Shown: positions 41,701-49,806 of the stretch, in pieces
Layout of the letters: each line of letters begins with the position of its first letter
Numbering within the stretch: the first letter of the stretch is position 1
Assembly: GCA_040902195.1 (NCBI GenBank)
Contig: JBBDXS010000003.1
Span: forward strand, 119,060-183,059
DNA from: JBBDXS01 sp040902195
Lineage (GTDB): Bacteria; Chloroflexota; Dehalococcoidia; DSTF01; RBG-16-68-14
Length of the DNA stretch: 64,000 nt
Reading direction: 5' to 3'
Notes under the pieces: model-generated
Database searches by the model: none
Told to the model about the DNA's origin: nothing
What the model saw: only the letters and a program-made list of their open reading frames with translations
Position numbers and translations under genes: made by a program

Positions 41701-42921
41701 ATGCCTCCTCGTCGTTACGCGCTCGTTGGGTGCGGAGTTCGCGGCATCAGCATGTACGCCCGGCCGATCGCCAAGTACTATGGCGACGTCGCTCACCTCG
41801 TCGCCGTCTGCGATAGCAATCGCGCGCGCATGGCCGCCTGTCTCGCGGCGTGCGAGACCGAGCTGCCAACATACACAAGCCTGGACGACATGCTGCGCGA
41901 AACTCATCCCGACGCGCTCATCGTCTGCACGCCCGATTACACGCACCACGACTTCATTATCAAGGCGCTCGAGTCCGGCGCGGACGCCATCACCGAAAAG
42001 CCGATGACGATCGACAGCGAGAAGTGCCGCGCCATTCTCGCCGCCGAGCAGCGTACGGGCCGTCGCGTCATCGTCACGTTCAACTATCGCTATTCCCCGC
42101 AGCACCAGCAGATCAGGCGGCTGCTCAAGGAAGGCGCCATCGGGCGGGTCCTGTCCGTGGACTTCCACTGGCCGCTGGACTACATCCACGGCGCCGACTT
42201 CTTCCGGCGCTGGCATCGCAAGATGGAAAACTCCGGCGGCCTGCTGGTGCACAAGGCCACCCATCACTTCGACCTCGTCAACTGGTGGATCGAATCGGAG
42301 CCGGAGGAGGTGTTCGCGCACGGCAGGCGCGCCTTCTACGGCCCGACCCGCGAAGAGCGCGGCGAGCGCTGCCACGGCTGCGACCACGCCGGAACGTGCG
42401 AGTTCTTCTTCGATATGGAGCGCGTCGAGTACATGAAGACGCTCTACCTGAACGCGGAGAGCGAAGACGGCTACTACCGGGACACGTGCGTCTTTTCAGA
42501 CGAGATCGACATCCTCGACACGATGTCTCTCAGCGTTCGCTATACCAGTGGCGCCATTTTGACGTACTCGATGACCGCGTACGCGCCCTGGGAGGGCTAT
42601 ACGCTGGCGTTCAACGGCACGGAGGGCCGCCTGGAAGTCCTCTTCGTAGAGCGCGCACCGGGGCGGGAGCCGGGAGTTGAGATGTCCCTCCACGGCCTGC
42701 GTACGCCCGCCCGGGTCATCGAGCCCGAGACCGGGCCCGGCGAACACTACGGCGGCGATCGCCTCCTCCGCGACCACCTTTTTCGCGGCGTCGACTCCGA
42801 CCCGCTCGGCCTCGCGGCAGGCTCCCGCGCCGGCGCGATGTCGATCCTCACCGGTATCGCCGCCAACCGGAGCATCGCGCTGGGCCGTCCCGTGAAGATC
42901 GACGAGCTGCTGGGGTCCTAA
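41701..42921 (+). CDS. Gfo/Idh/MocA-family oxidoreductase
   Basis: A 406-residue NAD(P)-dependent enzyme: YALVGCGVRGISMYARPIAKYY for the dinucleotide fold, DALIVCTPDYTHHDFIIKALESGADAITEKPMTIDSEKCRAIL with the EKP motif, then a C-terminal domain with VHKATHHFDLVNWWI. A cysteine-containing insertion (CHGCDHAGTCEFFF) is notable. Its substrate is probably a sugar or related polyol. It overlaps the next start by one base. Confidence 0.88.
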   Translation: MPPRRYALVGCGVRGISMYARPIAKYYGDVAHLVAVCDSNRARMAACLAACETELPTYTSLDDMLRETHPDALIVCTPDYTHHDFIIKALESGADAITEKPMTIDSEKCRAILAAEQRTGRRVIVTFNYRYSPQHQQIRRLLKEGAIGRVLSVDFHWPLDYIHGADFFRRWHRKMENSGGLLVHKATHHFDLVNWWIESEPEEVFAHGRRAFYGPTREERGERCHGCDHAGTCEFFFDMERVEYMKTLYLNAESEDGYYRDTCVFSDEIDILDTMSLSVRYTSGAILTYSMTAYAPWEGYTLAFNGTEGRLEVLFVERAPGREPGVEMSLHGLRTPARVIEPETGPGEHYGGDRLLRDHLFRGVDSDPLGLAAGSRAGAMSILTGIAANRSIALGRPVKIDELLGS

Positions 42922-43295
42922 TGGGCAAGTTGGTAAGCATTGTCCTTGGCGCCTGTGCGTTCGTCATAGGCGTAGTAGCGGGCTTTGTTGGGATCTGGGA
43001 CGCAGCCTTCTCAGGCGTTCTTGCCGGGATTATTTTGGTCCTCCTTGGACTGGGCGACGCTACGAACACCTCACGAAGGGTTCTATATCGGACGAGGAGC
43101 GCCACGAAGACGGAGGTTGTCGTCGCATCTACGGCGCTGCTGGCTGTGATGACAGCACTTGGGAGCCTCTACATGGGTTGGACGATGAGCGCGGCTTTCT
43201 CCATCATGCCGCTCGTTCTAATCGCCGTGTGGGCAATCGTCTACCGACGGCCGACAGGCAAGAAGGGTCGCAGGCCAAAGGGCTATAATGCCTAG
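42921..43295 (+). CDS. Small membrane protein
   Basis: A 124-residue protein with four hydrophobic helices (VSIVLGACAFVIGVVAGFVGIW, FSGVLAGIILVLLGLG, VVASTALLAVMTALGSLYMGW, AFSIMPLVLIAVWAIVYRR) and a basic end. Function unknown. It starts in the stop codon of the oxidoreductase gene and precedes the VWA gene by 31 bases. Confidence 0.6.
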   Translation: MGKLVSIVLGACAFVIGVVAGFVGIWDAAFSGVLAGIILVLLGLGDATNTSRRVLYRTRSATKTEVVVASTALLAVMTALGSLYMGWTMSAAFSIMPLVLIAVWAIVYRRPTGKKGRRPKGYNA

Positions 43296-43326
43296 CGTAC
43301 GAGACGGATAGAGAAGGGAACGGCTT

Positions 43327-45519
43327 GTGTTCGCGTATCGCTACTCGGAATGGGACGGCTCGCAGGAGATCCCACCTCTCGATCCGGACGATCTTCTCGA
43401 ATCGCTGACCGATGACTTGATGAACTTCGGGGACCTGCAGCACGCGCTGCGGAACCTGATGCAGCGCGGCATGCGCAATCCGATGGGCCAGCGCATGCAG
43501 GGCCTGCGCGATCTTCTTCAGCAGCTCCGCCAGCAACGCCGCCAGACCCTCGATAAGTTCAACCTCGGCTCCGCATTCGAGGACATCGAGAACAAGCTCG
43601 AAGAGATCCTCGACCTGGAGCGCAACACGCTCGACAGGCGCCTGCAGGAAGCAATGGAGCAGCAGGATGGCGATCAGCCGTCGCCGGACGCCGGCGAGGC
43701 GTCCGACTCAGGCGAGAGCGGCTCGCAGGAGCAGGCGGCGGCGCAGCAAGGCCAGCCTTCGCCGGCCGGGCAGCAGACGCCGTCGTCGCGCGGCCAGCAG
43801 TCGCAGTCCGGCGACCCCTCTGCGCAGTCGCAGTCCGGCCCGTCTTCGAGCGGCGATCAAGCCGAGTTCGCGAAGATGCTCAGCAACATCGCGGAACGAA
43901 AGCGGCAGTTCCTCGAAGCGCTGCCGGAGGACGTGCCTGGCAAGATCAAGGACCTCCAGGAATACGAGTTCATGGACCCGGAGGCGCAGCACCGCTTCCA
44001 GGAGCTCATGGAACAGTTGAAGAAGGCGATGACGGAAACCTTCTTCAAGGACATGTACCAGCAGATCGACAACATGTCCCCCGAGGACATGGAGCGCATG
44101 AAGAACATGGTGCGCGACCTGAACGAGATGCTCTCGGAGAAAATGGCCGGGGGCGAGCCCGACTTTGAATCGTTCATGGAGAAGTACGGCGATCTGTTCG
44201 GCCCGAACCCGCCGCAGTCGCTCGACGAGCTGATCGCGCAGATGCAGCAGCAGGTCGCCAACATGCAGAACCTGCTCGATAGCCTGCCCGGGGATATGCG
44301 GCAGCAGCTCCAGGACTTGCTCGGCGACAAGATCGGCGACCCCGAGCTGCAGGCTGAGCTCTCGGAGCTGAGCGGCAACCTCGAGCTGATGTTCCCGATG
44401 CGCGACTTGCGCAATCAGTACCCCTTCCGCGGCGACGAGGAGCTCGATCTCGAACAGGCGATGCAGCTCATGGACCGCATGCAGTCAATGGACGAGTTGG
44501 AGCGCCAGCTCGAGCGCACGCAGTACGGCGGCGACATGGACGAGATCGACGAGGAGAAGCTACGCGAGATCCTCGGCGAGGAAGCAGCGGCAACGCTGGA
44601 CCAGCTCAAGCAGTTCCTCGAGATCCTGGAGGAGGCCGGCTACATCCGGCGCAAGGGCAACACGTGGGAGCTGACGCCGCAGGGCACGCGCAAGATCGGG
44701 CAGAAGGCGCTCTCCGAGATCTACACGACGCTCAAGAAGGACAGCTTCGGCAAGCACAGCACGAAGAGCACCGGCACGGGCACGGAGCGCGCCGACGACA
44801 CGAAGGCGTACGAGTTCGGCGATCCGTTCCACCTCGCGCTCGACAAGACGCTGATGAACGCCATCCAACGCGAGGGGCCCGGCGTTCCCATCGAGCTGCA
44901 TCCGAGCGACTTCGAAACCTACCGTTCCGAGCAGGTCACGCAGACCGCGACCGTCATGATGGTCGACCTCTCGTGGTCGATGGCGCTGCGAGGCAGCTTC
45001 CAGGCGGCGAAGAAGGTAGCGCTGGCGCTCAACAACCTGATCCGCACGCAGTTCACGCGCGACAGCCTCTACATCATCGGCTTCTCCGCCTACGCGCGGG
45101 AGCTGAAGGCGGAAGAGTTGCCGTACGTGCGCTGGGACGAATCTGTCCTCGGCACGAACATGCACCACGCCTTCATGCTCGCCGAGCAGCTTCTCGCCAA
45201 GCACAAGAGCGGCACGCGCCAGATCATCATGATCTCGGACGGCGAACCGACAGCGCACCTGGAGCGGGGTCGGTCGTATTTCGCCTACCCGCCCAGCCCG
45301 ATCACGATCCGCGAGACGCTGAAGGAAGTGAAGCGCTGCACCAAGAAGGACATCACGATCAACACCTTCATGCTCGATCGCAACTACTACCTGAAGGAGT
45401 TCGTGAACCAGGTGGCGAAGATCAACAAGGGCCGCGTCTTCTACACCACCCCTGACAAGCTCGGCCAGTACATCCTGGTCGACTACGTCAAGAACAAGCG
45501 CAAGACGATCCAGGGCTAG
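43327..45519 (+). CDS. Large VWA-domain protein
   Basis: A 730-residue protein. The first 500 residues are Gln/Met-rich and helical (QRMQGLRDLLQQLRQQRRQTLDKF and many similar), with a low-complexity Ser/Gln linker. The last 200 residues form a von Willebrand A domain with the metal-site motif MVDLSWSMALRGS and IIMISDGEPTAH. Proteins of this type pair with MoxR-like ATPases to remodel or mature other proteins, consistent with the ATPase at 40,293. GTG at 43,327 is taken as start. Confidence 0.85.
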   Translation: MFAYRYSEWDGSQEIPPLDPDDLLESLTDDLMNFGDLQHALRNLMQRGMRNPMGQRMQGLRDLLQQLRQQRRQTLDKFNLGSAFEDIENKLEEILDLERNTLDRRLQEAMEQQDGDQPSPDAGEASDSGESGSQEQAAAQQGQPSPAGQQTPSSRGQQSQSGDPSAQSQSGPSSSGDQAEFAKMLSNIAERKRQFLEALPEDVPGKIKDLQEYEFMDPEAQHRFQELMEQLKKAMTETFFKDMYQQIDNMSPEDMERMKNMVRDLNEMLSEKMAGGEPDFESFMEKYGDLFGPNPPQSLDELIAQMQQQVANMQNLLDSLPGDMRQQLQDLLGDKIGDPELQAELSELSGNLELMFPMRDLRNQYPFRGDEELDLEQAMQLMDRMQSMDELERQLERTQYGGDMDEIDEEKLREILGEEAAATLDQLKQFLEILEEAGYIRRKGNTWELTPQGTRKIGQKALSEIYTTLKKDSFGKHSTKSTGTGTERADDTKAYEFGDPFHLALDKTLMNAIQREGPGVPIELHPSDFETYRSEQVTQTATVMMVDLSWSMALRGSFQAAKKVALALNNLIRTQFTRDSLYIIGFSAYARELKAEELPYVRWDESVLGTNMHHAFMLAEQLLAKHKSGTRQIIMISDGEPTAHLERGRSYFAYPPSPITIRETLKEVKRCTKKDITINTFMLDRNYYLKEFVNQVAKINKGRVFYTTPDKLGQYILVDYVKNKRKTIQG

Positions 45520-45565
45520 GCCGGCCGCGCTTCGATCAATCGATAATGCCCCGCAAGATTGACCC

Positions 45566-45593
45566 GTTGGGGCGCATGGCCATGCGCCCCAAC
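45566..45593. repeat. REP-like 28-bp perfect palindrome (copy 1)
   Basis: Two 14-base arms built on GTTGGGGCGCATGG meet without a loop. It lies directly upstream of the transposase start and inside a longer direct repeat (CGATCAATCGATAA ... CGCAAG ... CCGTTGGGG) that returns at 46,212-46,252 downstream of the gene. Confidence 0.85.
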
Positions 45594-45599
45594 GATATC

Positions 45600-46145
45600 A
45601 TGCGCTCCATGCGTTACGACCCGTTCACGCACAACCGGCGTTCGATCCGCCTTCCCGGATACGATTACACGGCCGCCGGGTCGTATTTCGTGACGATAAA
45701 CGCCACACGCGCGCACGGCCTCCTCTTCGGCACGGTTGTTGATGGCGAGGTGGTCCTGAACGAATACGGCGTGTTTGTGCGGGACGAATGGGAGCGGTCG
45801 GCCAGAATACGGCCCGAACTTGAACTCGGCGCCTACGTCGTGATGCCGAATCACCTGCACGGGATCGTGACGTTGGTTGGGGATCGCTTTGTAGGGGCGC
45901 ATGGCCATGCGCCCCTACACGCGCCGTCCCTCCACCGCCCACCTCGATCGATCGGGGCGTTCGTGGCCCGTTTCAAGGGCGCCGTAACTCGCCGTATCAA
46001 CGCGCTGCGGGAGACGGAAGGCACTCCCGTGTGGCAGCGCAACTACTACGAACACGTTGTCCGGGACGACGAAGACCTCTCGCGCATCCGGGCATACATC
46101 GAGGACAATCCGCGAAATTGGGAGGACGACGAGTATTACAGGTAG
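45600..46145 (+). CDS. REP-associated tyrosine transposase (IS200-like, TnpA_REP)
   Basis: A 181-residue Y1 HUH transposase of the RAYT type: RRSIRLPGYDYTAAGSYFVTINAT, the metal-binding VMPNHLHGIVTL (HLH), then AFVARFKGAVTRRIN and WQRNYYEHVVRDDEDLSRIRAYIEDNP, where Tyr of NYYEH supplies the nucleophile. RAYTs process single-stranded DNA of REP palindromes; such palindromes flank the gene and one lies inside it. Start 45,600 is chosen because the frame upstream reads through palindrome 1. Confidence 0.9.
   Translation: MRSMRYDPFTHNRRSIRLPGYDYTAAGSYFVTINATRAHGLLFGTVVDGEVVLNEYGVFVRDEWERSARIRPELELGAYVVMPNHLHGIVTLVGDRFVGAHGHAPLHAPSLHRPPRSIGAFVARFKGAVTRRINALRETEGTPVWQRNYYEHVVRDDEDLSRIRAYIEDNPRNWEDDEYYR
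45891..45918. repeat. REP-like palindrome inside the transposase gene (copy 2)
   Basis: A perfect 28-base palindrome with arms GTAGGGGCGCATGG, read in frame as VGAHGHAPLH. It is an insertion relative to what the family needs between the HLH motif and the FKG helix. Confidence 0.85.
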
Positions 46146-46157
46146 GGGCGCATGTTG

Positions 46158-46360
46158 CGTAGGGGCGGGTTTCAAACCCGCCCCTACGTTGCCCCCGCGC
46201 CACCCCGGGCCCGATCAATCGATAACCACCTCGCAAGGTCGATCCGTTGGGGGCGCATGGCCGTGCGCCCCTACATTGCCCCCCGCACCGCCAACGCCTC
46301 GATCAACCGGCACGACCGCTCGGGATCGATCTGTAGGGGCGCATGGCCATGCGCCCCTAC
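46158..46360. repeat. Cluster of three further REP-like palindromes
   Basis: 46,158-46,188 has 15-base arms around GTAGGGGCGGGTTT; 46,250-46,272 is an imperfect GGGGCGCATGGCC type; 46,333-46,360 is identical to copy 2. Spacing and the alternating orientation of the flanks resemble bacterial interspersed mosaic elements. Another related unit lies at 63,167. Confidence 0.85.
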
Positions 46361-46367
46361 GTTGCGC

Positions 46368-46790
46368 CTAGCTCCCCTCGATCCAGGCCCCTTCGTAGAG
46401 CTGGAAGAGCACGCCGCCGGAGTCGCGTGGGTGCACGTAGACTTCTTTGTACTTGTCGTAGTTGCGCCCGCCAAACGGCTCGTGGCCGGCCGACTTGAGG
46501 GCCTCGATGGCGCGGTCGACGCTCTCGACCTCGAAGGTGACGTGGTGGAGGCCGGGGCCGCGATCGCGCAGGAAACGCACGAGGAAGCTGTCGTCGCCGG
46601 ACGGCTCGAGGATTTCCCACTGTGGGCCCCCACCCGGCAGGTCGAGCGTCGCGCCATTGTAGCCGGCCCCCGGGTTCTCCCAGCGACCCGCCAGCTTCAT
46701 CCCGAACAGGTCGGTAAGCATCGGCAGGCGGTCGTCCAGCTTCGGAACGACCATACAGACGTGATCGATGCGCTTGATTCCCAGATTCAT
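46368..46790 (-). CDS. VOC-family protein (methylmalonyl-CoA epimerase-like)
   Basis: A 140-residue single-chain glyoxalase-fold protein: IKRIDHVCMVVPKLDDRLPMLTDLFGMKL with the first metal His, GLHHVTFEVESVDRAIEALKSAGHEPFG with the second, and GVLFQLYEGAW with a third-ligand position at the end of the last strand (usually Glu, here within LYEG). Size and motifs are like methylmalonyl-CoA epimerase; other VOC activities cannot be excluded. It begins 98 bases before the riboswitch promoter and is transcribed away from it. Confidence 0.78.
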   Translation of the reverse strand: MNLGIKRIDHVCMVVPKLDDRLPMLTDLFGMKLAGRWENPGAGYNGATLDLPGGGPQWEILEPSGDDSFLVRFLRDRGPGLHHVTFEVESVDRAIEALKSAGHEPFGGRNYDKYKEVYVHPRDSGGVLFQLYEGAWIEGS

Positions 46791-46888
46791 CGCTTCCTCC
46801 TCGCAGACTCGGGGAAGGGCCCCTGGGAGTATACGCGTTGGAAATTATTACGAATAGGAAAATTGGATACTTATCTTACCGATTACGC

Positions 46889-46916
46889 TTGACAAGCCCG
46901 GCTCCCGTGGTAGAAT
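46889..46916 (+). promoter_or_regulatory. Promoter of the riboswitch transcript
   Basis: TTGACA (46,889-46,894) and TAGAAT (46,911-46,916) are 16 bases apart; transcription would start near 46,923, about 58 bases before the riboswitch core. Confidence 0.65.
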
Positions 46917-46980
46917 TGTTCCCGTAATCACAATCGCGGGCGTTCAGGGAGGTCGCCCGCCCCTCCCGCAGCGAAGCGGG

Positions 46981-47094
46981 ACTGCCTAATCCGGTCCCGG
47001 ACCGGGGGACCCACATCTTGGGGTGAATCTCGCGCGATGCGAGTAGGGCTTTCCGCCTTTCGGCCCGAACCCGTCAGCTAACCCCGGAGGCAGT
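46981..47094 (+). promoter_or_regulatory. Cyclic di-AMP riboswitch (ydaO/yuaA type)
   Basis: The core elements appear in order: closing stem ACTGCC (46,981-46,986) with GGCAGT (47,089-47,094), TAATCC, GGGGGACCCA, TTGGGGTGAATC, TAGGG, and CCGAACCCGTCAGCTAACC. This is the consensus of the ydaO motif, which binds cyclic di-AMP and usually turns genes off when the ligand is abundant. A separate hairpin (CCCGC-AGCGAA-GCGGG) precedes it. The first gene downstream is the zinc-ribbon protein at 47,141. The expression platform is not obvious. Confidence 0.88.
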
Positions 47095-47140
47095 ACGAAG
47101 GGCTCCGTACGGCACATGGCTGCAGTAAGGAGGATCCCTC

Positions 47141-47350
47141 ATGGTAAGCGTAACACTGCCCAGAAACTGTCCCCGATGTCGAGGCTCGATGATCCCTGAG
47201 CGCGACTGGTACGGCGAGTACTCGACGTGCCTGTGCTGCGGGTACGTCTTCGAGGCCGTCTCGAGCCCGCCGATCGATCTCCTCGAGGAGGAAGAGAACG
47301 GCCACCGGCAGCGCCGCCGGCAGCCCTCGCACGGCAAGATCCGCCTGTAG
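47141..47350 (+). CDS. Small zinc-ribbon protein downstream of the riboswitch
   Basis: A 69-residue protein with two CxxC knuckles: RNCPRCRGSMI and STCLCCGYVFEAV, then an acidic helix and a basic tail. AAGGAGG precedes the ATG by nine bases. No enzyme domain is present; a nucleic-acid- or protein-binding adaptor is plausible. Control by cyclic di-AMP is implied by the position. About 220 bases follow without a gene but with G/C-rich repeats of the type GGGGATTTCCCCTAAGG. Confidence 0.65.
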   Translation: MVSVTLPRNCPRCRGSMIPERDWYGEYSTCLCCGYVFEAVSSPPIDLLEEEENGHRQRRRQPSHGKIRL

Positions 47351-47569
47351 CCTTCGGCACGCAGGCCGACCATGCGGCGAAGCGCCGGTTCCCCGCCCGG
47401 CGCCTCGCCGCACTTTGCTTCCCCTAGCCCTTCACACCTAGGCATTCAGCCAACCTTTGGCCGGGCACACGATTTAGGGGATTTCCCCTAAGGCCCCCTA
47501 GGGTATTCCCTTATATGCCCGCCCCTAAGGCTCGGCGTACACTCCTGCAGCAAGGAGGCGAATCGAGCG

Positions 47570-47815
47570 ATGGACAGCCACACCCGCACCCGCACCCGCA
47601 CCCGCACCTGCACCCACCGCTGGGTCCTTGGAGAGCCTGAGCGCGGCGGTATCCAGGGCACCTGCCGTCGCTGCGGGGCCCAGCGGACCTACCCGTCCGG
47701 CCTGGAGCCAATCGAGGAAGAAGCAGGCCCCGACTTCGTCGTCGAGGACTTCGGCCTCGACCTGGCAGAGATGGCGAGCGAGCTCGCCCCCACTCGAGGA
47801 CACGCACTGGTATAG
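47570..47815 (+). CDS. Small Cys-containing protein
   Basis: An 81-residue protein that starts with a simple-sequence THR repeat (hexamer cacccg in DNA) and has a CTHRW...GTCRRCGAQRTY pattern that could bind zinc, followed by an acidic segment. The ATG lies behind AAGGAGG. Function unknown; the strong coding signals end at 47,815, 100 bases before the response regulator. Confidence 0.5.
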   Translation: MDSHTRTRTRTRTCTHRWVLGEPERGGIQGTCRRCGAQRTYPSGLEPIEEEAGPDFVVEDFGLDLAEMASELAPTRGHALV

Positions 47816-47914
47816 CCGGACAGATGTTCGGCGTGACCTGTTGTTCGGAACGTTAGGTTATGTTAGCGTCGCCCCTGAGGGACTGCGGGGTGGCCAAGCG
47901 AAGGAGCGAAAAGG

Positions 47915-48703
47915 ATGGAGCCTACTACCCCCGCCCGCCCGAACGTCATACGCGCCAAGGACGCCACCATGCGTCCCGGCTGGAGCCGGACCACAGGGCA
48001 GCGAATCCGCGTCCTCATCGCCGATGACCATGCGATCCTTCGCCAGGCGCTGCGCCAGCTCTTGGAGCAGCACGCCGAGGTCGAGGTTGTGGGTGACGCG
48101 TCCAACGGCCGCGAGGCCATCTCGGCCACCGAGAAGCTGATGCCTGACGTGGTGCTGATGGACATGGTGATGCCCGGCCTCACCGGTCTCGAGGCGACCC
48201 GCCAGATCCGCAAGCGCTTTCCAAAAACACGCGTACTCATCCTGACCGGCTACATGGAGGACGAGCAGATCATCGGCGCGCTGCGCGCCGGCGCCTCGGG
48301 CTACGTCGTGAAGCGGTCCGACACGGAGGAGCTCCTGCTCGGCATCCAGGCCGTGCATCGCGGCAATACCTACTTCAGCTCGGCCATCTCCGATGGCGAT
48401 GCCGTCAACCAGTACATGTGGCAGGCCAAGAAGGAAGACGGCAAGGTCGGCTACGAACTGCTGACCTCTCGCGAGCGCGAGGTGCTCCAGCTCATCGCCG
48501 AAGGCTACTCGAACCAGCGCATTGCGCAGGAGCTGTTCATCAGCGTCAAGACCGTGGAGGCCCACAAGGCCCACATCATGAGCAAGCTCCACGCGCGGAA
48601 CCGCACCGACCTGATCCGCTATGCCCTACGCAAGGGCCTCGTCGGCATGGACGCCCCACCGGACGTCCGCGAGGACGAGCAGGACACCCGCCAGGCCGTC
48701 TAG
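47915..48703 (+). CDS. NarL/LuxR-type response regulator
   Basis: A 262-residue protein: receiver domain IRVLIADDHAILRQALRQLLEQ with phospho-acceptor Asp in VVLMDMVMPGLTG and Lys in YVVKRSDT; LuxR output domain LLTSREREVLQLIAEGYSNQRIAQELFISVKTVEAHKAHIMSKL. A cognate histidine kinase is not encoded nearby. AAGGATGGAG surrounds the start. It opens a group of three genes with the small protein at 48,725 and a stand-alone receiver at 49,020. Confidence 0.9.
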   Translation: MEPTTPARPNVIRAKDATMRPGWSRTTGQRIRVLIADDHAILRQALRQLLEQHAEVEVVGDASNGREAISATEKLMPDVVLMDMVMPGLTGLEATRQIRKRFPKTRVLILTGYMEDEQIIGALRAGASGYVVKRSDTEELLLGIQAVHRGNTYFSSAISDGDAVNQYMWQAKKEDGKVGYELLTSREREVLQLIAEGYSNQRIAQELFISVKTVEAHKAHIMSKLHARNRTDLIRYALRKGLVGMDAPPDVREDEQDTRQAV

Positions 48704-48724
48704 GCCACAGCTGACAGCTTCGAT

Positions 48725-49018
48725 ATGGAGAGCACAGAGAGCATTGCTATGGCTTCGATTACCCCAAGTCCGCCCACGATCCTTGGCCCTTCGTCGCTGC
48801 GTGTAGTCTACCTCCAGCGACTCCAGCGCCTGCTCCGGCTGCGGCGCGAGCACGAGCAGGAACTGAACCAGCAGGGCCTCCGGCTGCTAGACCGCTCGCT
48901 CTTCGCCGCCTACTGCGCCTGCCGCGACGCGGGCGCCGAGGAGGAAGCGCGCGCCATCTTGCGCCGAGAAGGCATCCACATGGCGCCGCCCGAACGCGAG
49001 CTGCGATCGGCGAGCTGA
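48725..49018 (+). CDS. Small helical protein between two response regulators
   Basis: A 97-residue protein with a long charged helix (LQRLQRLLRLRREHEQELNQQGLRLLDRSLFAAYCACRDAG) and no recognised family. ATG 48,725 or 48,749 may start it; neither has a strong ribosome-binding site. It ends one base before the next ATG, so it is co-transcribed. Confidence 0.55.
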   Translation: MESTESIAMASITPSPPTILGPSSLRVVYLQRLQRLLRLRREHEQELNQQGLRLLDRSLFAAYCACRDAGAEEEARAILRREGIHMAPPERELRSAS

Positions 49019-49019
49019 C

Positions 49020-49409
49020 ATGACGCAGACGATCCTCGCCGTCGACGACGAGCCCAGCATCCGCCGCCTCCTGCGCATCTCGCTCGAGATGCAGGGCTAC
49101 CGAGTCCTGGAGGCGGCGGACGGGGTAACCGCGCTCCGGCTGGCGCGCCAGGAGCGGCCGGACCTGGCCATCATCGACGTGGCCCTGCCCCGGCTGAGCG
49201 GCCTCGACGTCTGCCGCCTCCTCCACGAGGACCCGCTCACCAATCGAACGGCCGTGCTCCTGCTCTCAGGCCTGCTCCCGCCTCTCGAATCCGAGAGCCT
49301 GACACGAGCCGGGGCTCGCGCCTGGCTGGCCAAGCCCTTCACGCCTACAGACCTCCTAGAGCGCGTACAATCGATTCTGAGCGCTCCTACGCCTCTTCCT
49401 ACGGGCTGA
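49020..49409 (+). CDS. Single-domain response regulator
   Basis: A 129-residue CheY-like receiver: ILAVDDEPSIRRLLRISLEMQGY with the acidic pair, Asp in LAIIDVALPRLSG, Thr/Ser in VLLLSG and Lys in AWLAKPFTPTDL. There is no output domain, so it acts by protein contact. It follows the small helical gene directly and precedes csrA by 154 bases. Confidence 0.88.
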   Translation: MTQTILAVDDEPSIRRLLRISLEMQGYRVLEAADGVTALRLARQERPDLAIIDVALPRLSGLDVCRLLHEDPLTNRTAVLLLSGLLPPLESESLTRAGARAWLAKPFTPTDLLERVQSILSAPTPLPTG

Positions 49410-49563
49410 ATTGCCATCCGGCCTCTCTCGGCGCCGCCCTTCTTAGCCGATAACTGATACACGAACCAGAGACGGGAGACCTCCGAACCGGCTTCCTTCT
49501 CTACGTAGAACTTCGGACTCCGGCGCCGAGTTATCCGGGCGCTGAGGAGGCAAGGAGAGGCCG

Positions 49564-49806
49564 ATGCTCGTTCTTACACGCAAGATAGACCAGGGAATCG
49601 TTATCGCTGGCAACATCTATATCAAGGTGCTCGGGGTGGAACGCGATCGCGTCAAGATAGGCATCTCGGCGCCGTTGGACATTGCCGTCCTACGTCAGGA
49701 GCTGATCGAGCGCGAAGGGGCTGCGAACGGCGAGCCGGCCGACACGAAGGAGAACGGCCAGCCAAAGTTCGTGGCGCACAAGGAGCAGAAGCGGGACGCT
49801 AGCTAG
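49564..49806 (+). CDS. csrA: CsrA translational regulator
   Basis: An 80-residue protein that starts MLVLTRKIDQGIVIAGNIYIKVLGVERDRVKIGISAPLDIAVLRQE, the CsrA pattern, with a somewhat long basic tail. CsrA binds GGA motifs in mRNA leaders and in many bacteria controls flagellin synthesis. Together with the WhiG/FliA-type sigma factor nearby it suggests motility or a related switch. GCCGATAA at 49,447 lies about 110 bases upstream and resembles a sigma-28 -10 element. It overlaps the convergent oxidoreductase gene by four bases. Confidence 0.9.
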   Translation: MLVLTRKIDQGIVIAGNIYIKVLGVERDRVKIGISAPLDIAVLRQELIEREGAANGEPADTKENGQPKFVAHKEQKRDAS

